This document shows positions 45,918 through 57,057 of a DNA stretch of 64,000 bases, piece after piece; the stretch's first letter is position 1, and every line of letters starts with the position of its first letter. Source of the stretch: Saccopteryx bilineata (taxonomy: Eukaryota > Chordata > Mammalia > Chiroptera > Emballonuridae); assembly GCF_036850765.1 (NCBI RefSeq), contig NC_089495.1:192775847-192839846 (forward strand). Reading direction: 5' to 3'. Below the pieces are notes generated by a model that had not been told where the DNA came from, did no database searches, and saw nothing but the letters and a program-made list of their open reading frames with translations. The translations under genes and the position numbers were made by a program.

Positions 45918-47639
45918 CAGGGTGTAGACTTTTATAGTGAGCTGTGCTAGGTCTTCTTTGGAAGATGGATATAGAGCCCCTGAATGTTGATGCCCTACCA
46001 CTGAATGTTAGTAGAGACCTGTCAATCCAGGGTGTCAAACACAAGCGCGCTGGCCGGGCATGTACAAAATGTGAGTAGATTAGATACAACTCAGTGGGTG
46101 GGTACTTTCACAGACTATAGAGCACATGTCCCATCTAAGGGGGTGGCCAGCATCAGGTCAATTGTTATCGTTAGGTGGAAACACAGGCCCAAGCTGGCCA
46201 AAGATTTTGCTTTACTGAGAGAGGCTGGCAATAGCTTTTGGCCTGTGGGGCCTGGCTTGTGACCTGGGCTCTGCATTGCCCAGCCAGGAGACCTAGGCTC
46301 AGAAGAGGGGGAGACTTGCCTAAGGTCGCATAGTATGTCCTGGTCAAAGCTAGAACATGAACTCCCAGTCCTGAGTCCTTGTTCCATGTTTCCCCTTACT
46401 TCTCCCAGTGGAAAGATCGAGTTTTTAGGATCCGTGAACATTATCTTTTTCTCTCCATTAATTCCTTAACCCCTGGGGCTACAATTCTCCCAGCCTTGAA
46501 GGCCCTGCTGAAATTGTTCAAATCGGAAATATATTTGCATGAAATTTTCATCCAGTTTGCAGGCTTGGAGGATTTTCTTTGCTGCGCTGGACAGCTTTTC
46601 ACTTCTGGGTTTTCCTGGACTTCCAGATGTTTTTCGGTTCTTCTTTTATTCTTGAAGTGGTGGTGGTTCTTGTTAAGGCCTCTTCATTTGCATGCTGCTG
46701 TCGCCTTAGATACGGCACGAGGGGACCCCAGAACGGCCAGTGCCTGCCGGAAAGTGCGTGATAGAGATAAGGGCTCCGCCTCTTGGAGGAGCTTAGATGG
46801 TGGCACCTTGGGCAGAGGTCTTTGAAGCCAACGGTTCGGGGGCAGATTCAGCCCCTCCTGAGCTGGCTGCAGTGTTCTGAGAAAGTGGGTGTCCTCTGTT
46901 GATCCAGCCCTCATTGGTGACACCCTCCAATCTCATGGGCTTCCTTTTTCTCTTTGTGACCTGTCTCCTTTCGGGCCTCCACCAACCCCAACTCACAATG
47001 AGCGATGGGTATCGTCACTTCTCCCAGTGACAAACCCAGCTTTGTTTTTACACTGTCATTTTATGGATCTGTCTTTTTCTGGCGGGCCTGGAATTTGAGG
47101 CCCTGTGTCCCACACTGTCCTGTTGTGGCCTCTCTATGGGCAGGGCCCACACCTCTGGGATGTGACGGGCTGCCCACAGCCAGCACCAGTGGCACGCTTC
47201 TGGCAGAAGCTTGGTTGGAGGGGGTGAGGGAGATGAGGGACCTTGCAGAAGCGCCGGTTCCTGTCCTCTGACATCCTCTTTTCTAGGAAGTCACCACCTC
47301 AGGCCTGCTTGTGAAACCACACGGGCTCAGGGGCCGGATGTTGGGGAAAGGTCAATAGCCTGGCTCTGGAGGGGCTTCTGCTGCCATTTTCAGGGTGGCC
47401 CAGGGATACCCCTACCCTTCTCTGTCCTCAGTTTTTCTAGGGAGTTCTCAAAGTCTGTCCCTGCTCAGATGTTTTGTGTTCTAAGAACCTAATTTGGGGG
47501 CATGTTTGTTTTATACTGTTTCTGTTTCTAGAGGGGCCTGTAGATGTGATTAAGCGTCCACCAGTCCCACTTTCTGGCTCTGTGGCCTTGGGCGGGAGGC
47601 TTCCCGTCTCTGTGCCTCAGGACCAGGGACACGGGCTGG

Positions 47640-47810
47640 GAGGCATGAAGCAGTGGTTGAAAACATGGCTTCTGGAGCTAGACTGTGTTGTGGGCTTGGT
47701 ATTTGGCTCTGCCACCTAGCAATCTGTGACCTTGGGCAAGCGGTCTCAGCTCTGGTGAGCCTCAGCTCCCTCACCTGTCAGGTGGGGATAATTCACTCAC
47801 TGCATTGCAC
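47640..47810 (+). mobile_element. MIR, sense
   Basis: TTGGTATTTGGCTCTGCCAC, CTGTGACCTTGGGCAAGCGG and CTCACCTGTCAGGTGGGGAT are MIR core sequence. Confidence 0.75.
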
Positions 47811-48249
47811 AAAGGCCAAGCTCAGCAGAGCCAACAGAGGGAAGAACACAATGTTACAGACAGTTTATCTCAGGTGATATCCCAACATGGGGTCTATTTT
47901 GCATGAGGATATATATATTTTAGCTGCAGTGACCAGGACCCAATTTAATAGTGACTTTATGTCACTGTTTATTTCTGTACTAGACAGTCCAGGGGTCGCA
48001 TGGTGGCTCCATGCTGTCAAGGCCCAAGTTCTGCCACCCTGGTGTTTGGCCCTCACCCCCAGGGTCACAGGTGCCCACACCATGTCTGCGTGGCAGCCTG
48101 GGGAAGAAGGAAAAGAGAAAGGAAATGGAAGGTGCCCACATCCCACTGATCAGAACCTAGTGTCCAGGGTGGCCTGGGAATTATTTTATTCTGGATGGCC
48201 ACGTGCTCAGCTCGAATCCCTTAGGCTTTTTGGGGTCAGCCAAGTTATT

Positions 48250-48330
48250 TTTTTAAAGAAGGACCAGATAGTACATGTTTTAGGCCTTATGGGCTGTCTG
48301 GTCTCTGTTGCGATGATGCCACTCTGCCGA
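48250..48330. mobile_element. hAT-Charlie MITE fragment
   Basis: About 80 bp with ACCAGATAGTACATGTTTTAG, GGCCTTATGGGC and GTCTCTGTTGCGATGA matches one end of the family at 29822 and 37581. Both ends are lost. Confidence 0.65.
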
Positions 48331-48829
48331 GAGCAGCCCGACACCGTGGAAACGAATGAGCATGTTGTGTTCTGGTAGAGCTTTCTCTACTGAAACCGGC
48401 AGGGGATGGGGGTCCACCTTGGTCTTCAGGCTGCCACTGGACCCCTGCTTTAGAAGTAGGGGATGATGGATATGGGTTGGGAGTCCCAGTAACTGGCAGC
48501 TATCCCTATTCATGGGGAGGAAACGGGGAGCTGGCTGGCCAACCTCGACTCTCGTGCTGTGGCTGGCCCGACAAAGGTCCAGATGCTCAAAACCTCTCAT
48601 TCATAGAATGTGGGACTGGGATGCTTTGGTGAGTTGAATAGAATTCCTGATCATAAGTCACAGTCTTCTGTTGTAATTTTATCTGTGGATATGGTTACAA
48701 GTAGGTGGTTGGCTTTAGGAGGGCTTAGGCCATGTCTGTATTATCTGTGTCCCTGACAGAAAGCCCAGCATGGGGTCAGGTACCTAGGAAGCCTCACTGG
48801 CTGGCTGGCTGGCTGGGTGGGTAGATGGA

Positions 48830-49245
48830 TGAGGCACAGAGCTTCCTGGGTCAAGTCACCATCATCTCTTGCCTGGACATCTGTAGTAGCTACTGGCCGG
48901 TCTTCCTGCTTCTACATTCGCTATGTATTTCCTCTACTGCATCCTCAACTCAGCAGCCAGAGGGATCCTGTTTTGATGGGGTCAGGCCATACCTCATATC
49001 TCCCATCACCTCCCCCGTGCTCTTGCGATGAAACCCAGACACCGCTCCGTGGCCTTAGGTGCATGTCCGGCCTCATCGCCCGCCCACATCGCCCGCCCAT
49101 TCTTCTCTCTGTTGCTTACGCTGCTGCAGCTTCCCTGGCCTCCTTGCTGTTCCTTGCTGCCTCAGGGCTTTTGCTTGTGCAGAGAGGGCGTGCTTACCAA
49201 GTATGTATTACCATGGAAGTACTTTTCCTGCAGTATCTGATTTAC
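48830..49245 (+). mobile_element. L2 fragment, sense
   Basis: TGCATCCTCAACTCAGCAGC, GATCCTGTTTTGATGGGGTC and CTCAGGGCTTTTGCTTGTGC match sense L2. Confidence 0.65.
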
Positions 49246-49274
49246 CTCTCACCATGACCATGAGCAGAACCCAG

Positions 49275-49420
49275 CAGGTTAAAATCCAGGTTCTTCATCT
49301 TACTTCTTGGAGGCCTTGGACTATCCCACTGGGCCTCAGTTACCCCATCTGTTAAATGGAATAATAACAGAACCTGTCACACTGGCACGGAGTAGAGGCT
49401 CAGTAGGTGTCAGCTGTTGC
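49275..49420 (+). mobile_element. MIR, sense
   Basis: GGCCTCAGTTACCCCATCTG, TTAAATGGAATAATAACAG and GCACGGAGTAGAGGCTCAG are the MIR 3' half. An ATC-type simple repeat follows at 49430-49468. Confidence 0.7.
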
Positions 49421-49909
49421 CATTATGACTGCATCATCATCAACATCAACATCATCCTCATCATCACTGGTTTTCAGGTGATGAAACTGAGGTTTGGCTC
49501 TGAGGGTGACTGGCCACACAGATACCAGGTGTGACTGTGCTCGGAACCAGCTCACCAGAATGTCACATCTGTGGTTTTTGAAGGAACAGAGATGGGGAGA
49601 TTCTGGAACTATTGTGCATGTCTGGGTCATAGACTGAAGAAACTTAGGTTTGCGGGCATGGTCCTGTTGGTGGAATGATTCGGCCTGAAAATCTTCCCTG
49701 ATATCTTCAGGCTCGGCTAGTCCCTTCCCTCTCAGTTCCTCTCTCATCGCATGTAGCAGATGCCTGGAACCCTTCGATTAAGACTGGCCTGACCTTTAGA
49801 ATGTCCCTGCCTGTGCTTGGGATGGGGAGAAGTCAGGGGTTAAAGGTCTGTCCGACTGGCCTCTTGATACAACCTGCCATAGCTCTGTGAAGGCAAGGTT
49901 ATTTTTCTT

Positions 49910-50160
49910 TCCATCTACAGTTGACATTTAATATTATTTTATATTAGTTTCAGGTGCATGGTGTAGTGGTTAGACATTTATATATATAATGTACAAAGTG
50001 ACTTCCCTGATAAGTCCGGTACCCACCTGCCCCCATACATATTATAGTTATTACGACATTATTGACTGTACTCACTATGCTGTATTTTGCATCCCTGTGA
50101 CTGTTCTATAATTACCAATTTATACTTCTTAATCCTTCATCTTTCTTGTCCAGCCCACAA
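49910..50160 (-). mobile_element. L1 3' UTR fragment, antisense
   Basis: TTAGTTTCAGGTGCATGGTG, TTATTACGACATTATTGACT and GCATCCCTGTGACTG match the antisense 3' UTR of L1MA-like elements. It ends at the type B SINE. Confidence 0.75.
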
Positions 50161-50175
50161 GGCGAGGTATTTTTT

Positions 50176-50555
50176 TTTTTGTATTTTTCTGAAGCTGGAA
50201 ACGGGGAGAGACAGTCAGACCCACATGCGCCCGACCGGGATCCACCCGGCATGCCCACCAGGGGCGATGCTCTGCCCACCAGGGGGCGATGCTCTGCCCC
50301 TCCGGGGCGTCGCTCTGCCGCGACCAGAGCCACTCTAGTGCCTGGGGCAGAAGCCAAGGAGCCATCCCCAGCGCCCGGGCCATCTTTGCTCCAATGGAGC
50401 CTTGGCTGTGGGAGGGGAAGAGAGAGACAGAGAGGAAGGGGGGGGGTGGAGAAGCAAATGGGCGCTTCTCCTATGTGCCCCGGCCGGGAATCGAACCCGG
50501 GTCCCCCCCCGCACGCCAGGCCGACGCTCTACCGCTGAGCCAACCGGCCAGGGCC
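50176..50555 (-). mobile_element. Type B SINE, antisense, upstream of exon 6
   Basis: The body runs from the poly-T end to GAGCCAACCGGCCAGGGCC. Flanks GAGGTATTTTTT and GTGGTATTTTTT form a 12-bp duplication with one mismatch. Two adjacent CTCF-like modules occur (one short, one intact at 50276-50289). A run of C sits within the tRNA-like head. Confidence 0.9.
50276..50289 (+). promoter_or_regulatory. CTCF-like core motif in SINE
   Basis: CCACCAGGGGGCGA preceded 20 bp upstream by a one-base-shorter module (CCACCAGGGGCGA). The copy lies about 1 kb upstream of exon 6. Confidence 0.4.
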
Positions 50556-50699
50556 GTGGTATTTTTTATAATCATTTTACAGGTGAGAAAAGGACTGGAC
50601 AGGGCATTATCAGTGACCGCCCTTTTGCCCTGACCTGCTGATCTCTCTCTGTCCTGTCTCTCTGTCTCTCTCTGTCCTGTCTCTCTGACTCTCTCTCTC

Positions 50700-51185
50700 A
50701 TTTATCCCAACCCAGCCACACCACCTCCTCATTGCTCCCTGTTCCCTCCCACACGTACTCCCACCTCAGAGCCTTCGCATTTGCTGTTCCCTCTGCCAGG
50801 CATGCTTTCTCCACAGATTTTTGTGGGACTCCCTCCTTTGCTTCTCTCAGAGTCTCTGTTCACACGTCACCGCCTCAGAGGGATCTTCTTGACCTCCCTA
50901 TTTGAAAGGACAACTCCTTCCCTAAGACCCTCTAACCCTTCATTCGGATTTGTCTTCTTTGTAGTATTTATTGGTGCCTGACATCGAATTTTATACTTGA
51001 TTTTTCTTTATTTTGGCTGATCTCCTTTTAGAATAGAATATCCAGCAGGTGAGGAGCTTTTCCTTTGTTTTGTTAACAAATTTATCCCCAGATCCTAGAA
51101 CACTGCCTGCTGTGAAGGAGGTGCTCAAGGACATTTATTAAATGAATGAGTGAATTAATGAGTGAATCCATGAATGAATGAATCA
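50700..51185 (+). mobile_element. L2 fragment with 3' end, sense
   Basis: CTCAGAGCCTTCGCATTTGC, GTCACCGCCTCAGAGGGAT, ATCCCCAGATCCTAGAACAC and ATTTATTAAATGAATGAG form a long sense L2 ending in the GAATGAAT repeat. It lies just upstream of exon 6. A CTCTCTGTCC tandem tract (50641-50700) precedes it. Confidence 0.75.
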
Positions 51186-51316
51186 GGCAATGAATGATGT
51201 TTCCCAGGCCTAGATTACACAGTTTACACATAGTAGAGCTGGGATTTGGCCCAGGCTGCGATGTTTGGTCCCCCCTGGGTTGATGTCTCTTATTCCTGTC
51301 CTCACTTCTTCCCTAG

Positions 51317-51478
51317 GAGCTAGCCAAGAGGACTCCTGGCAAGCACCCAGACCACCCTGCGGTCCAGAGCGCCCTGCAGGCCATGAAGACCGTGTGCTCC
51401 AACATCAATGAGACCAAGCGGCAGATGGAGAAGCTGGAAGCCCTGGAGCAGCTGCAGTCCCACATCGAAGGCTGGGAG
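51317..51478 (+). CDS. PREX1: PREX1 exon 6 (end of DH domain, residues 208-261)
   Basis: The exon is 162 bp, 54 codons in phase 0, from [16 protein letters not shown] to SHIEGWE. It completes the DH domain: the last catalytic helix carries SNINETKRQ, whose second Asn is Asn238 in human numbering (codon 51407-51409, aat). That residue, with Glu56 of exon 1, is required for nucleotide exchange, so this copy keeps the catalytic residue visible here. The following [17 protein letters not shown] forms the linker helix into the PH domain. The acceptor is acttcttccctag and the donor is GAG|gtatgt. It follows a 13.3-kb intron, the longest complete one in the window. Confidence 0.97.
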
Positions 51479-51819
51479 GTATGTCTGGGGCCGGAGGAGC
51501 CCTCTGAGTTGGCGAAGGGCACAGGGAGTGTGCAGCTGCAGGGACACACTGTGGCCTGGGCACCAGATCCAGCCTGCAGCGTATTTTGTGTGGCCTACGT
51601 CGTGTTTGTAAAAAAATTGTTTAATTATTTTTTAATTAAGTCCACATAGAAATCTGTACTTCTTCTCTCTTGAAAAACCAATAACACTGGGCCCCATTTT
51701 CCAGAGTAACAGCCACTGAGCCCCTAGTTTTCCTCAGTCTCCACCACTTCCTGTTACACCATAATCCTCCTTCACATGTTGTCCTATCTGCCTGGTGCTC
51801 ATAGGCCTTTGATTTTTTG

Positions 51820-51990
51820 ATACCAAGGTCAAGGGTCCACTCCAGGACAGGATTTTGGCTCTGACATTCCCTTGCTGGGTGACTTTAGGTCAATGTCTTA
51901 ACTTCTCTGAACTTTAGTTTTCTCATTGATATCTGGCACATAGTAGGCACTCAATACATGGTAGGTATTCATATTGTTATCATCATGATT
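51820..51990 (+). mobile_element. MIR, sense
   Basis: TTGCTGGGTGACTTTAGGTC, TTAACTTCTCTGAACTTTAG and ATATCTGGCACATAGTAGG are MIR, ending in a CAATACATGGTAGG tail. Confidence 0.75.
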
Positions 51991-53313
51991 ATTAGGGGAT
52001 GGGATTTTTGAGATCTTCTGACTGTGTATAATTTATTTGTTCAAACCTCCACATCTTCCTTAGATTATTAGAGATTTCTTACCGATCCAAAGAAGGAAAT
52101 AGGAAAATCTGAGTAAATAAAAAAATCAATATCAGAGTAAATACAGCTGGAATGGGAGATTAGGAGCGAAGATCAAAGGCTCTCTGGACACAGATTGTCC
52201 TCTGAATCATCTGCTTTTGGATTACAGATTGTCCTCTGAATCATCTGCCTTTAGGTTTTCTGGCACTTGCTGTGTTTGGGATTTCCACATCTTTTCCCTG
52301 TGTGGGGAAATCTTAAATATGACTGTATCACTAAGAGGCTGAGGATTTGGCTGCAGAGAGGAGAAGGGCCAGAGCTCAGGGCAGAGGTGGGGAGTGTGGA
52401 TTAGTGCTTGCTATGTCCCCCATCTTTCTCCCTGAGCCTTCCTGCCTGGGGGAGACCGGAGAACAAAGAGCTGCATTTCTCAGGCCCCCTTCTAGCTCTG
52501 GGTCGCTGATTGGCCAAGATCAGATCCAGTTGCTTGACATTTAAAAGGCGGGAGCGGGATGGGGGCCACCCTTGGGCTGTTTTGCAGCAAAATGCAGCCC
52601 TAGTCATGTTTGGTTTTCTGCGGTAGCATTCTGCGAGGGCCAGGCTCTAGGTTCCTGGGTGTCAGGAGGCAGAGCACGGCCTACCTTTTTATTGGTGGAA
52701 TGTATCTAGCAGGACAGGGCAGCTTTGCAGCTGACAGTTGAGGCAACAGCTCCTAAGGGCTTGGATGCAGCCAGGTTGGCCTTTTCCTAGGATGTCAGCT
52801 CAGGCAGTGCTTGCTGTTCAGATTCCCCCTCTCCCCCGTGGGGCAGCGGCAGTGGCCCCCTCAAGGGGCAGTCTGCAGTGTTCTCAGTTTGTTGGGCGCC
52901 CCGGCCTGGATTCCTACCTTTTCCAGTCTCTCATTGATCGAGGAAGCCTCCTCATTTCTTTCTGCTTAAAATACATAGCTTGGTTGCTATTTCCTGCAAT
53001 TGAAAAATCACCTGATCATAAGGTGTATCTGTTAGGATGTGTTCCATAAGGACTCTTGTTTCAGCCTTATGATGTCAGAGCTCTGATTTGGTCTCCTGTG
53101 ATCCTGTTGGCTTTCTTCTCATCGTTACAGGATGGCAGCAGTGCCAGGCATCGTGTGTCCCAAGCAGGAGGAGACAGTGTTATACCAGAGCAGTGAGAGG
53201 GAGCTCTTCTCTCCAGTAGAAGAAGACCTTTCCCAGAAGCCCCAGAGCAACTCTCCCATGTCATTGGCCAGAAGTGGGTCACACGGCCACTTTCAGCAAA
53301 TGGTGTTGACATA

Positions 53314-53431
53314 CAGGATGGGGCAAAAGTAGGTTTACAGTTGTATGTAAAACAGTTTATTGTTGTATTATTATTAATCACTGCATTATTTTACATACTA
53401 ACAACTGTAAACCTGCTTTTGCCCTACCCTG
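53314..53431. mobile_element. 118-bp mariner-type MITE
   Basis: TA flanks (53312-53313 and 53432-53433) border ~30-bp inverted ends, starting CAGGATGGGGCAAAAGTAGG and, complement, CAGGGTAGGGCAAAAGCAGG, differing at about three positions. The AT-rich centre has no reading frame. It is the same family as the copy at 57058. Confidence 0.9.
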
Positions 53432-54609
53432 TATTTAAGCATCTGTCTCCCTGGACTTTGAGCTTCCTGGCAGACAAAGTGAAAAGAGCAAGACCCATGT
53501 GTTACTTAACATTCGTTGTCAAAAAAGGAAGAAGTAGAGCAGTTCTTCTGGGAGATAGAGAGTTTCCTGGCAACTAGCTGGAAAAGAAATTTCTCACATG
53601 AGCCCCTGTGGAGAGTATTGAGCAAGCAATTTGGCAGCCAGAGCAGAAGTGATTTCCAGACCTTCTTCTGGTAAGGGCCCTGGGATATAGGAACTAAGGG
53701 TCTTTTGGGCCCTTTTTGTCCTAGAAAAATATACAAGTTGAGAATAGCCCTTATTTTGATCACTGCAGTAGGAAATGAAGTAACCCAGAATTAGAATTGC
53801 TGGCAGTTATTGCAGACCTGTTGCATGCTTCCAACATTAGAAGGGAGGAATTGTCATTATCTATATTTTACAGATAGGGTATCCCATTTTACAGATAAGG
53901 AAACTGAGGCACAGGGTCTTGGGTTGGAGGCTGAGCTCTGTCACTTACAGATTGCCCTGCCTTGGGCTCGTTTGTCCCGTTCTCGGTCTTATTTCCCACT
54001 AGCTGTCTAATTTTCGTAATAATATCCCTGAAGTTATCTTCTGGTGTTATTTCAAGGATAAAGTGAAGTGTGGAATCCGAGTGTTCTTTGGAAAATGTGA
54101 AATGGTTTTCTGTGCATCAGGAGGGTTTTCAAATGCAGTTTCATCCTCAAGGTGACTTGTGAAAATCATCTGTTTTAGCTAGGAAAAATAATGGTTAACG
54201 GTGATGGCTACCTGCCATGCCTTCATGCCACCAGTAATTACAATCTCAGGGACAGGGTGAGTTAGGGTGTCATTCGCGGCGAATGATAGTGGTTGCAAAT
54301 CCTGATTTCTGATACTCTCCTTGATAATTTCTCATCTTTTGGTTTGACCTCTTGCCAGTCTGATTAGATGGCTGTTGTTTCTCTCAGAGCAAGGCTGGCG
54401 TGCCACTAGCTTTTGGAGGAGGGGGAACTTTTCTGGGCCGCTTTCTTGGGCTTGCATCATTATTTTGATATCTGATCTGGGGTTGTTTTTGGGCCTGATC
54501 CTTTGTAAGCCATTTGTCCTTTTTTAGTTCGAGAGACTGGTTTAGTTAACACCAGATAAGTTAATCCATAAATCCATTTTGCTAAGCCCAGGGAAATGGC
54601 AGTATGTCA

Positions 54610-54800
54610 CAATGCTGTGGGAGTGAGCGAGCGTGCCAGCCCCCTCTGTGTGGAGGGATTCCTCTGCCTCAGTTTCCTCACCCGAAAAGTCTGGATGATG
54701 GCAGTGCCCCTCCCGAGTCCCCTGGGGACTCAGTGGATGCATGCAGAGCCCTGAGTGGTGCTTGCTCTCTTGGCTGAGAGCAAATGCTCAATAAACGTCA
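54610..54800 (+). mobile_element. MIR-like fragment, sense
   Basis: CCTCTGCCTCAGTTTCCTCA, GGATGATGGCAGTGCC and GAGCAAATGCTCAATAAACG resemble the MIR 3' half. Confidence 0.6.
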
Positions 54801-54839
54801 GCAGGAGCACAGTTTCTTTCTGAATTTTTAAAATTTATT

Positions 54840-54976
54840 TATTTTTAAAAAATTTTATTTATTGATTTTAGAGGAGAGAGGGAGAGAGAGAAACATCAAT
54901 CTGATCCTGTATGTACCCTGACTGGGAATCGAACTTGGCAACCTCTGCTCTAACCGACCATGCTATCAGGCCAGGA
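54840..54976 (-). mobile_element. VES-like tRNA SINE, antisense
   Basis: It has an AT-rich tail, GAAACATCAATCTGATCC, then CTGGGAATCGAACTTGGC and a head ending GCTATCAGGCCAGG. It is diverged. No clear duplication is visible because both flanks are AT-rich. Confidence 0.8.
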
Positions 54977-55409
54977 TGATCTTTCTTTGTTTTTTTACAC
55001 GAACAAGTATCATGCAACTTTGGGTAGAGCTCACACCCAGCATGGGTTGACCCTCCTACAGGGGATACCCCAGATGCAACCTGCACCCCCCCCCCCCAGA
55101 CTGTTGTGTGACATTCACAGTAATAAAAAGAAATGTATGTTATGAGAAAGACATAGGGCACACTCCTCTCGCTGGCTCTGGGAAGCCTGGTTTAAGAGCC
55201 CATCGATGACTCTCTCACCCATGAGGGGACAGAAGGAAACAGCAGTGAGGAAACCAAAGTCGTTTTAAAAAGAGGCCGTGAATAGAAATGTTCATTTATT
55301 CTTCCCACCCTGTTGCTCCCGGGAACATGTGGTCTCAGTCTCTCACCTGAGACTCTGTCCTTGACCAACGATTGTACACAAAAACCTTTCAGGTTACCTT
55401 TGAAGAGGC

Positions 55410-55640
55410 AGCGCAGGGTAGCAGAGGTTATTGGGTCAGAGAGTGGGGCCACCTGCCTGGGTTCAGATCCCAGCTTGCTCACTTATTAGCTATCTGACCT
55501 TGAACAAGTCAGTTCACTGCTCTGTGCCTCAGTGTCCTCATTTGTAAAATGAGAGTTGCCATATGGATGAACTGAGTTTGGGGAAGACACTTAGAACAGC
55601 AGCTGGCGTGCGGTAAGCCCGATGCCTGCAGTAGCTTTCA
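55410..55640 (+). mobile_element. MIR, sense
   Basis: GGTTCAGATCCCAGCTTGCT, TATCTGACCTTGAACAAGTC, CTGTGCCTCAGTGTCCTCAT and GTAAAATGAGAGTTGCC are a well-kept MIR. Confidence 0.8.
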
Positions 55641-56037
55641 TCATCTTCTCTAGATGTTGCTACTTCAGTTTGGTTCGGTCTGCACTGTCTGCAGCCCTGC
55701 CTGGTGGACACCTGCTTGGCCTCTTCCCTGTGTATCTGATCCTTAACACCACCCCTGACCTGGGTTCAAGGATTCTGTGGTGAAGGGGTACCCCTGTAGC
55801 ACCCTTGGCATTTCAGAGGCAGTGTGCTGGGTGATTGTTGGCCAAGGCTGGAGAGGTAGCTTCCCAGGCTGGGCACGTTTCTTCTCTGTGGTCCCCTGAT
55901 GTTGGCAGAGGGGCCAGGTCTGAGCCTGCCTGATCTTGGGGCTCTGGACCCTGCAGATGGGCCAGGTACCAGATTTGCATGCAGGCAGCTCCCAGAATCC
56001 TGCCTTGATGGTGTTCACCTTGCATTTGTCACTTGTT

Positions 56038-56215
56038 CTACCGATTTATTGAACACCTACTATGTGCTGGACAGTGTGGTAGGTGCTGGAATACAGTGGC
56101 AAATGCTTGATAAATGCTTGGCAATGCTTCCTGTTTTTACAGAAGTGGCGTTCTTGTGGGGGAGATGAAATAACAAATCAAGACATAATAAATAAGGAGA
56201 AAGGTATAGCAACAC
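56038..56215 (-). mobile_element. L2 3' end, antisense
   Basis: TTATTGAACACCTACTATGT, then GGACAGTGTGGTAGGTGCTG, is the antisense 3' end of L2. A C run at 56214-56223 follows. Confidence 0.7.
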
Positions 56216-56543
56216 CCCCCCCCAAACTAAACTAGATGCTGACCAGAGCTGTTGACTGGGTGATTCCTCTCACCTCCCCAAGCCCCAAGTCCCTCTTCTG
56301 AGAAATGGTCACCTCCAATATGCTCTTCCCAGCACTGTTCTGGCTCGCTCAACAGATGGAAGCCATTGGTCAGTTGTATTGGTTTTCTGTCTGCTGACAG
56401 GTTTGCCACAGCGGTGCATTTAGATTTGGGGGTGGGGGGAGGTGAGGGAGGCAGCGGCAGGTTCTGTCTCTGGGAGAGACGGGGATGTCCCCGAGTGTTC
56501 TGGGTTTGCTGGCTCATTCACTGTGCTCCTGTCACACTTCCAG

Positions 56544-56677
56544 GGCTCCAACCTCACGGACATCTGCACCCAGCTCCTCCTGCAAGGGACTTTGTTAAAA
56601 ATCTCCGCAGGCAACATCCAGGAGAGGGCCTTCTTCCTCTTTGACAACCTCCTTGTCTATTGCAAACGGAAATCCAG
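56544..56677 (+). CDS. PREX1: PREX1 exon 7 (PH domain start, residues 262-306)
   Basis: The exon is 134 bp: 44 codons starting [12 protein letters not shown] plus two bases (AG) of a split Arg codon completed in exon 8. It encodes the first strands of the PH domain. The residues expected to coordinate PIP3 in human P-Rex1 are present: Lys280 (aaa, 56598-56600), Arg289 (agg, 56625-56627) and Lys302 (aaa, 56664-56666) in the VYCKRKS strand. The acceptor is cctgtcacacttccag and the donor is CAG|gtgagg. Conservation of the basic residues suggests that phosphoinositide binding is retained. Confidence 0.96.
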
Positions 56678-57057
56678 GTGAGGTGCTGGGGGCAGGGCTG
56701 CCCAGGTGGGCCAGGCAGCTGGGATTGGGTCCAACCCTGACAGTTTCTCATGCTGACAACATCCCTCTCTGGGCCTCCCTTTTCTCTTCCAAGTTGTGGG
56801 GTTTGTTCTAGATGATCACTATCCAATAGAAATATAATGTGAGCCCCATAGGTTGTTGAAAATGTAATGTGGTTATTTAAAATAGCCACATTAAGTGAAC
56901 GGAAACCAGTGAAATGAATTTAAACAATATATTTTATTTACCCCATTATGTCCCCAAGCATTATCATTTTAATGTAGCCAATCTTAACAAATTACTAAAG
57001 AGATACTTTGCATTCTTTTAAAAAATTTTACTCTAAATCTTCAAAGTGTGGTATGTA

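Larger units (their letters stand above)
38061..51316 (+). other. PREX1: PREX1 intron 5
   Basis: This 13,256-bp intron is the longest complete one here. Named contents are an old hAT (39636-39855), MIR pieces (39860-40150), antisense L1 (41755-42200), sense L2 (42215-42950), antisense L2 (43135-43735), a MIR split by a young hAT (44290-44870), two SINEs (45110-45287 and 45579-45917), MIRs (47640-47810 and 49275-49420), sense L2 (48830-49245 and 50700-51185), antisense L1 (49910-50160) and a SINE (50176-50555). Stretches 38100-39600, 40160-41755 and 46000-47640 contain no gene or repeat that I can name with confidence. Confidence 0.8.
51479..56543 (+). other. PREX1: PREX1 intron 6
   Basis: The intron is 5065 bp. 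It holds MIRs (51820-51990, 54610-54800 and 55410-55640), one mariner-type MITE (53314-53431), a SINE (54840-54976), a 13-C homopolymer near 55086 and an antisense L2 piece (56038-56215). The blocks 52000-53100 and 53990-54600 show no repeat I recognise and no coding potential. Confidence 0.8.

Noticed and set aside
52505..52560. Alternative promoter (ATTGG box then TTTAAAAGG)
   Set aside because: The two words are only ~30 bp apart, with no start-site context or first exon with an in-phase donor.
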